Below, piece after piece: positions 57,628 to 64,000 of a DNA stretch of 64,000 nt. The notes under the pieces were generated by a model, which worked only from the letters and a program-made list of their open reading frames with translations, was not told the DNA's origin and did no database searches. The first letter of the stretch is position 1, and every line of letters starts with the position of its first letter. Origin of the DNA: Odontesthes bonariensis (Eukaryota > Chordata > Actinopteri > Atheriniformes > Atherinopsidae). The DNA lies in the NCBI RefSeq assembly GCF_027942865.1, contig NC_134509.1:5800754-5864753 (forward strand), given 5' to 3'. The translations under genes were made by a program, and so were the position numbers.

Positions 57628-60600
57628 ATGATGTTACTCTCTTTCTACATGTTGTTGCTCTGCGGTCCAGCCTGGTCAGGTACGACTGTTTTGATTTGAT
57701 TTTCCTCTGTTTTTTGAGAGGTCAATGCTGCAATATAGTTTATTTTTTTAGTTTAAGTTTTATTTGTGTCTTGATCTGTATTCAGACTCTTTGATGATGT
57801 GACATTTATGTCGCATTTGTACTCTTGCTGTCAGCGTTTGAATCGTCTTGATGTGTCCTGAGACTTTTGTCTCTTCGTTACAGAGAACTCCATCATTTTC
57901 AAAAAGTCTGATGAGAGCATGACTTTGAAGTGCTCTCATGGAAGTCAAACAAGCAGTCATGGATATCGTGGGCTGTATGTACTTCATGAATTCCATGAGA
58001 AGCAAGAAGTGTTATTTGTCAATTTTCAAACACCTGACACAGTCACCCCACGAGAGAGATATAAAGGGAGGATTAAAACAAAAGGATCTCCCAATGACCT
58101 CATCATCACCGTCAGCAACCTGAGCGTGTGTGACACTGGTGTTTACAGCTGTGTCTACAAGAAAGGTGGCCAACGTGATGCCGTACGCAACGTCCACACA
58201 GCTTTTATAAAAGGTGTGCTTTTACTTTTTCTCGTCTAAAGTTCTCCGTTCTGCTTGTGCGAGCATTAACACTGTGGTGTAGATTCACACAGGCACAGTC
58301 AGGGCCTTCAGTGATGGAGTTATTCGCTGAGAAACTCATCGCAGTGCTTAAACAATCCTGTACGCATGGAAGTTCTCTTCCAGTTTTTTTTGAGCAGTGA
58401 AGAGGAATCTGAAAATCTGAGCGCCTTTTACAGCTAACAGAATATGATGCTTTTGTACAGGGGCGGTCCTAGAGGCGGGCTGACCGGGGGGGTGAAAAAA
58501 AACAAAAAACGTAGCACCTGATTGTATTTTAACTGCCTAACCCCTTAGCCTTCCTGGTGATTTGCCTGAAGGAACGCCTGAAAACTGCACTTTTTCTTAA
58601 ACGATCACTGTAGATTTTTCTACCTTCGCCTAGATTTAAAAAAAAAAAAAAGTACCATGAAACAGGCTTGTAATAGCTAAAAGGCCTTAAAGATGGACTC
58701 AAACAGTGCCAACAGGTCCTAGAAATGTTTTTATTCCATATTTAATATCTGTATAGGGTTAGGGATATTATTAGATTAGATTATACACCCTTTTCTGTAT
58801 GGATATGTCTAGGCGACTTTGTACAGGGCCATTTGGAAAATGATAAAAATAATATTAAAAGTAATAAAAAAAAAATTAAGGGGGGGTTGGGGGCGCCAGC
58901 ACCTGGTTTCGCCCGGGGCGTAAATCAGTGTCGTACCGCCACTGCTTTTGTACTGGAGACAGATAAGAGTGCAAGGGTGAAGGGGAATAGAGATGAAAGT
59001 TGTCTTCGTTAAAATGGAAGTCGAAAGTCGGTTTAATGATTCAGCAAGTCACACCTTATCATACTTTGGTCCATTTCCTGACATTGCAATTTGTTTTCTG
59101 AAATTGCAAAAACAAAGAAATGTACTTTCTGTAAACTTGCAGGTTATGAGACGACACAGTGCTCCAAAACCAGAGGCCGACTGTACCCCGGCTTAAAGCC
59201 CACTGAGAATGGCACGGCCTCTCCACTAGGTGAGATACTGAGGCGCCCAAATCTTACCCATACCCATATCTTACTGAAAATAATATAAAAACTACAAGTA
59301 CAATTTTACAGCTGACACATTCTGTTTATACAGCCTGAATTCCCAAAATTAAAACAGAAGGTTCTGATTTCAAAATCTCATAAAAAAATATTTTATTTAC
59401 AATAGAACATAGAAAACATGTAGAAAACAAATAGGATGTTAAAAGTGAGGGGGGTAAGAACAAATTCTTACCATAAAAAATTAAATGAAATATATTACCA
59501 TACCATCTTAAATTTCATGGCAGCAACAAAATCGAAAAAAGTCTCAAAAACGTAGAGGGAAAAAAAGTTTGTCTAGTTTGTTATCAACACTTAGTTCAAA
59601 AGCTTGCATCTCTGATGGTATGAGGGTGCATTAGTGCCTATAGAACTGTTAACTTGCACATCTGGATGGGCTGAAAGGCATATACAGGTTTTAAAGCATC
59701 ATATGCTCCCATCTTGATGAAGTCTTCTTCAGGGAAGGCCTTGCATATTTCAGCAGGACGATGTTAAAACCACATTCTGCATCTATTACAACAGCATGGC
59801 TTTGTAGTCGAAGAGTCTGGGTGCTGGACTGACCTGCCTGCAGTCCAGACCTTTCACTAACTGAAAACATCTGGCACATCATGAAACGCTAAATATGACA
59901 AAGAAGACCCACAATTGTGGGTAAACATTGCCCTGTAAACATGGCCCTGTCCTAACGATTTTTCACTGTCACTGCCATCAAATTCGAGATAAGCTAATAT
60001 TTTTTCATGATTTTACACAGCATACCAACATATTTGGAATTTAGGTTGTATCTTGATATTAATCTATTTTGATGTCTGCAAAACTTTTTGAGGAAAGGCA
60101 AGATATACATGTTACCACTGAGCTGAATCATGTCTTCTTTAATAACACTTTATAGGTATTGCAGAGCTGAGGGGACTGTTGTAGCTTAAAGATGGCACCA
60201 TATTAGTATCATTTGTACTTTTACCTCTATAGACTATGCAAATCAAGAACTTCAGCTTATGGTATTATAGTACTTTTTTCAGTGTTATTAGTATTTCTAG
60301 TAAAAAAAAAGAAAAGAAAATTAATGTCCATGTCTTATGTTCTATGTCCCTCATCCAAAGTGTTGAATGACAAAAGTGCCACAAGAAAGATTAAATCTGT
60401 AAAAGGAAAAAACAGAAGATAAATGAGGAAATGCATGCAAAAGTAAATATTAAAAATGTGGATATAAAGACAAAAAAAGAGATTAAATAAATGTGGAGAC
60501 GTGCAGAGAAATGACAAAGTAAAAGAACAGACAAACAGATAACAGATAAAACTTTATTTAGTTACTTTATTGTCAATTTTGATCCTTTTTTAGTTCTTAT

Positions 60601-62009
60601 TCTGTTTCATCTTACACTGTCGTTAGAATCAAAAGTTATTTTCAATTCTTCTGGTTTTTGCTGTAAGCCAATCAGATTTGAGATATAATCATACTCCTCC
60701 TCCAAGGCCTCTGTGGGGACCATATGTCACCAGTAGTGGCATATGCCACTTCCTGCTTTAAGAACCCTTTTTTGTTGTATGAGGAAGTAAATTTGTCTAT
60801 CACTTATTTTATCTTAACTGTACATCAGCCAGTTTCAGAACACATTTTAGGCGCGATATAAAAACTACAGTTACCCATCACAAACACATGTTAAATCTAC
60901 AAGGCCTAAATTGAAAGTTTGTAATGCAATAAGAAGAAGAAGAAGAAGAAGAAAAAATGGGATGAAAATAAGCAAATGACTGTAGAAAAGAAGAAAATGA
61001 AGAAAAAAATCAAATAAAAACGTAAGTAATTGTCATGCATAAAATAGATAAAGATACTCATCTAAAAATGTGACTATACACATGAATAAAAATCAAATAA
61101 ATAAAAATTTCAGATTGTTTTTTCACGTCTTTTTAATTCCACATTTATGTAAATTCATTTGATTTTCATTATATTTCCACATTTAATCATTTATTTCTTA
61201 CAAATCTATTATTTTTCATTGCACTCCTGTCATTCTAACACTTTATATATGTACCCTTTAGTTTAATGAGTCCCCTTTGGGGTGTTTGTGCAGGGTGCAC
61301 AATCATGCTGCAGATAAATGAGTCAGCAAATACAGTTACAGCCACGTCACAAGCTCTGTCACAAAGCCACATTTCTAAAGCAATTGCATGAACGGAGCAC
61401 ATTTGATTTGTTACCCATATTTGCCTTAAGTTCACACAGATGGTGCGCCATATTCCAACACAGCTTCCTGTACCACAGAGATGGGCCTACCACTGGCGGT
61501 GCTTATCGCTGTGACCTGCATAACCAGCGTGGTGGTAACGCTGGTCTTCCTAAAGATCGTCACAAAGGTGAGTTCACTTGCTTGAACACAGCAGATCACC
61601 TTTAAAATCTTCAGATGTGATTAGTGTCCCACACTTATCGGCCTACGGTAAACCATCCTCTGAAGCCCCACTACTACTGACAAACATGACCAACACTGTG
61701 GCTCTCACATGCTAAGATCCAAACCAGTGAATGTTCTGTCTACACCAATGCAGACGTGGAGGCGGTGTCTCACACAAGCTTTTCATTTTGTAAATTTTCT
61801 AAATGCAGTTTTCCCAAAATCTACACATGCCTGATGTTTTACAGAAATTCTTTTTTGTGATTTGTTCCGACCAACAGGTGAAGCAGTGGCATGGTAGCAG
61901 AACAAGAAGTTGCCCAAGACCTTCCAATGAATGTGTGTATGAAGATATGAGGAATAACCGCCAATTTTTAGCAGCTCCAGAGCTGCAGTCCTCATTAGAT
62001 CTGGGTTAA
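57628..62009 (+). CDS. cd7: CD7-like T-cell surface glycoprotein
   Basis: Five exons, 57628-57679, 57884-58213, 59143-59229, 61440-61567 and 61878-62009, give 242 residues; mammalian CD7 is about 240. CD7 is a T- and NK-cell membrane glycoprotein with one V-type Ig domain that signals through PI3K. Residues 1-17 (MMLLSFYMLLLCGPAWS) are a signal peptide. Exon 2 is the Ig domain: LKCSHGS, then RGLYV in place of the usual tryptophan region, RYKGRIKTKGSPNDLIITV, and DTGVYSCVYK. Exon 3 is a short Pro/Thr stalk. Exon 4 has the membrane helix (GLPLAVLIAVTCITSVVVTL). Exon 5 is the tail, with ECVYEDM matching the CVVYEDM of human CD7 as I remember it. The introns are phase 1, except the last, which is phase 0. 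The start was chosen because this frame gives a real signal peptide and joins in phase. Confidence 0.8.
58458..58944. mobile_element. Non-autonomous hAT element in cd7 intron 2
   Basis: The ends CAGGGGCGGTCCTAG (58458) and CAGTGGCGGTACGAC (reverse of the right end, 58944) are inverted repeats. An exact 8-base duplication CTTTTGTA flanks them (58450-58457 and 58945-58952), the hallmark of hAT insertion. The interior of about 487 bases has no transposase. Confidence 0.88.
59290..61430. other. cd7 intron 3, no recognised feature
   Basis: AT-rich intron with a short (GAA)n at 60931-60955. Short open frames show no family motifs. Confidence 0.5.
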
Positions 62010-62824
62010 AAAGGCAGTCGACTTGGTCACCATCATCTTCTCGAGGGTTTTCAGAAAAACCTTTCAAATGAGGTAGAAATCATCATAGACGTGAAAAGTG
62101 AGACATGCGGCCCATTTGAAAAAGAAAGTAGACGTACTTTTCAGTTCCAAGTACTGTGTAGAAAGAAATATCTGTTTTTACAGGGTCTTAAAATGTTGTT
62201 AAATGACCTCTTCTCTCAAGAGTGACCTTTTCTCACGATGTTTGTTGAGCTTTGAGTCACAGTAGTGTTTCCAAGTACAAACCCATGTGGAGAGGAAAGT
62301 GCACCCTCTAATAATCTAGCTCATGAGAAATCATTTGGTTCACACGAGGTGTGAAAATGAAGCAAACGTAACCTCAGATGAATAACAACACATGACACGT
62401 TACACTTTGTCAGTAATCCTGAAACAAAAACTGTCAAACGAAGCAGGGTGTGAAACACTAAGCCCACTCCATGATGCCGCCATGTTTTATTTACCTTCAA
62501 AACAAGCCATACCTGTTCAGCCATTTTCTAATTATTCTATCATCAAACATACTAACTGAGGCATGTGGAGTCTGGCGATGTCGCTGTTGGGTTTTTCGCA
62601 GTCTGTCTGTGCATTGCAAAGTCTGGTAGAATATTCCAAAGAATAAAACTTCCGTTGTTTTTTTCCGAAGCTCTTTTCCTTGAACTCATGAAAAAACATT
62701 ATGGGTTTAGTGGTAGGAAAAATTCTTAAGGGCTTTGGAGAAGACAACCTCATGACATCGAGAACCCGACCACACCGACACAAAGCTGTGATGTGGGTCT
62801 GTGGCACTGAAACTACAAAGGTTC

Positions 62825-62830
62825 AATAAA
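62825..62830 (+). terminator. cd7 poly(A) signal
   Basis: AATAAA lies 816 bases after the cd7 stop codon and is the first strong hexamer downstream. Confidence 0.6.
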
Positions 62831-62929
62831 GATTCTACAAATAGGGCTTTAGATACTTAGTCTATTGCAATCTTATCACATTTTCACATGAAAATGACGC
62901 CATATATATCATATTGGAGGTAATATTAC

Positions 62930-62935
62930 TTTATT
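62930..62935 (-). terminator. Poly(A) signal of the minus-strand gene
   Basis: AATAAA on the minus strand (TTTATT on +) lies 123 bases past the stop at 63058. It is about 100 bases from the cd7 signal on the other strand, so the two transcripts converge tail to tail. Confidence 0.5.
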
Positions 62936-63057
62936 ATCAAAGTTCATATCCGAAAAGGGAAAGAAAGGGTGAAAAATTGTCTTGCATCGACTGCTGATTG
63001 TAATCCTCCTGTCCACATATTTATTCACAAGGACTGGATGAAAATAACAGTATTGTT

Positions 63058-63155
63058 CTAAAAGTTGCGGCCAGGAGGAGCTTTCAGTGGAATGATATCC
63101 TTTCTCTCATAAAGGACGGTCCTTTGGTGGATGTAGGCCACATAAAGGATGTATC
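63058..63155 (-). CDS. Last coding exon of an unrecognised membrane protein
   Basis: A good acceptor (CTTTTCTATAG read on the minus strand) precedes 98 bases ending in TAG. They read YILYVAYIHQRTVLYERKDI, then IPLKAPPGRNF. The start looks like the end of a membrane helix, followed by a basic cytosolic tail. The exon begins two bases into a codon, so the upstream exon ends in phase 1 and must lie beyond 63157, probably outside the window. I do not recognise the family. Support comes from the splice acceptor, the open frame and the downstream AATAAA. Confidence 0.5.
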
Positions 63156-63159
63156 CTAT

Positions 63160-64000
63160 AGAAAAGGAGATAATTAATGACGCTTTGGAGCTCATTCAAT
63201 TCAATTCAAAAATCTATTTTGTCTTTGTTTCTATCAGATAAATATTAACACTGTATCGTGACGTGTTGCTCGTCATCTGAGGTTATTGGCCTAATTTTAA
63301 GATCTCGTAAGAACAAGATCATTTTTTTTTTCTAATGTCATGACATAGAATCACAAAAGAAGATAACAACAAAATAAGGCCCCAAAAAACCCAGAATCAA
63401 ACAGGAAACAAGAAAAGAAACTAATGAAACAGATGCTTTTGTGGGCCGAGTGAGAAGGAAGTGAGAAAGCTCATGTGGGTTAATGAATGAGAAAATGAAT
63501 GTCAGCAGAGTTTTCCCATAATATGATAATATGAGTCTAATGTAATCAGTATGAGAATTTACTCAAGATATGAAAAATGTGATGCATTTCCATTTATTGT
63601 GATTATTTTGTTTTATATTATATATATACATATCAAGAAGTGTATGAAGGAAAAAACAAAAACCAACCACAGACATAGCGAAACCACAGAGGCACATGCA
63701 ACTTGTAGAAAAAACACATTATGCAGTACTCCAAAACTGGCATCAAAGTGTGTTCATGTTTATGTTGTTCAGTATGTAGAGCATTGAAGGTAATAAAGCC
63801 GGCCCATGTGATCAGGCCGCCTCTTCCTTCCAGCAGCTGGCATCCCGACCTGCCCCTGCCTCCACACAACTGCTCTTTAATGCTCCGCGGTTTCTGATGC
63901 TGTGTTTTGCTAAGATCTTCTAGCTAGCCAGGATAAACTTGTGTTCATTTCTTTTTGAAGGCTGCTGTTCTGTGCTTTACGTATTATTTACCTTATCCCT
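63160..64000. other. Probable intron of the minus-strand gene
   Basis: AT-rich to about 63790, then a more GC-rich stretch (63800-63870) in which I can find no exon with good splice sites. Confidence 0.35.

Noticed and set aside
57606-57679. Upstream ATG (MSAVTTQDD...) as the cd7 start
   Set aside because: Its frame has no clear signal peptide and does not join the Ig exon in phase. The ATG at 57628 does both.
1-64000. CRISPR array, operon or prokaryotic features
   Set aside because: Split genes, poly(A) signals and vertebrate transposons show nuclear DNA of a fish; no spaced direct-repeat array is present.

Overview
The window is eukaryotic nuclear DNA from a bony fish. It has intron-split genes with GT-AG junctions, AATAAA poly(A) signals and many interspersed elements of types familiar from teleosts: L2-type LINE tails, a widespread tail repeat opening CCATCCATCCATT, 'TTTATTTATATAGCRC' repeats, and Tc1, hAT and Harbinger elements. 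I cannot name the species. No computation was run; exon joins were made by hand from splice sites, phase and similarity to remembered families.

Left third (1-25.6 kb): three housekeeping genes on the + strand, in the order gga3 (last four exons, 477-5031), sumo2 (9980-13597, four exons, 96 aa) and jpt1 (15400-25558, five exons, 165 aa). This matches the order and relative orientation I recall for human 17q25.1 (GGA3-SUMO2-JPT1), except that NUP85, which lies between GGA3 and SUMO2 in human, is absent. The introns and gaps are filled with transposon debris: a Tc1-like element, a deleted BED/hAT element, LINE fragments and a near-perfect palindrome just upstream of sumo2.

Middle (25.6-34.8 kb): no recognisable protein gene. 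It holds palindromic and terminal-inverted-repeat elements, a tRNA-like SINE head, and an IRF-type site (27193) next to a possible non-coding first exon.

Right half: two immune-type membrane proteins on the + strand. The gene at 34798-38499 (311 aa) is a B7-family-like protein: signal peptide, V-type Ig, C-type Ig, membrane helix and a tail with a YINT motif. The gene at 57628-62009 (242 aa) looks like fish CD7: signal peptide, one V-type Ig, stalk, membrane helix and a tail with CVYEDM, the PI3K-type motif of mammalian CD7. Between them (43.2-54.3 kb) is a nest of transposons. A Ty3/Gypsy retrotransposon (45287-52520, minus strand) has two LTRs that look identical and intact gag and pol frames. 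It sits inside a Harbinger-type element (44244-53028) and separates that element's ends, downstream of its Myb/SANT-like exons. A last coding exon of an unrecognised membrane protein lies on the minus strand at 63058-63155, converging on cd7.

How the genes relate: GGA3 sorts cargo at the trans-Golgi, SUMO2 is a protein modifier, and JPT1 is a small microtubule-associated or signalling protein. They share no pathway and are grouped by conserved synteny. The B7-like and CD7-like genes could form a lymphocyte ligand/receptor neighbourhood, but that is inference from adjacency.
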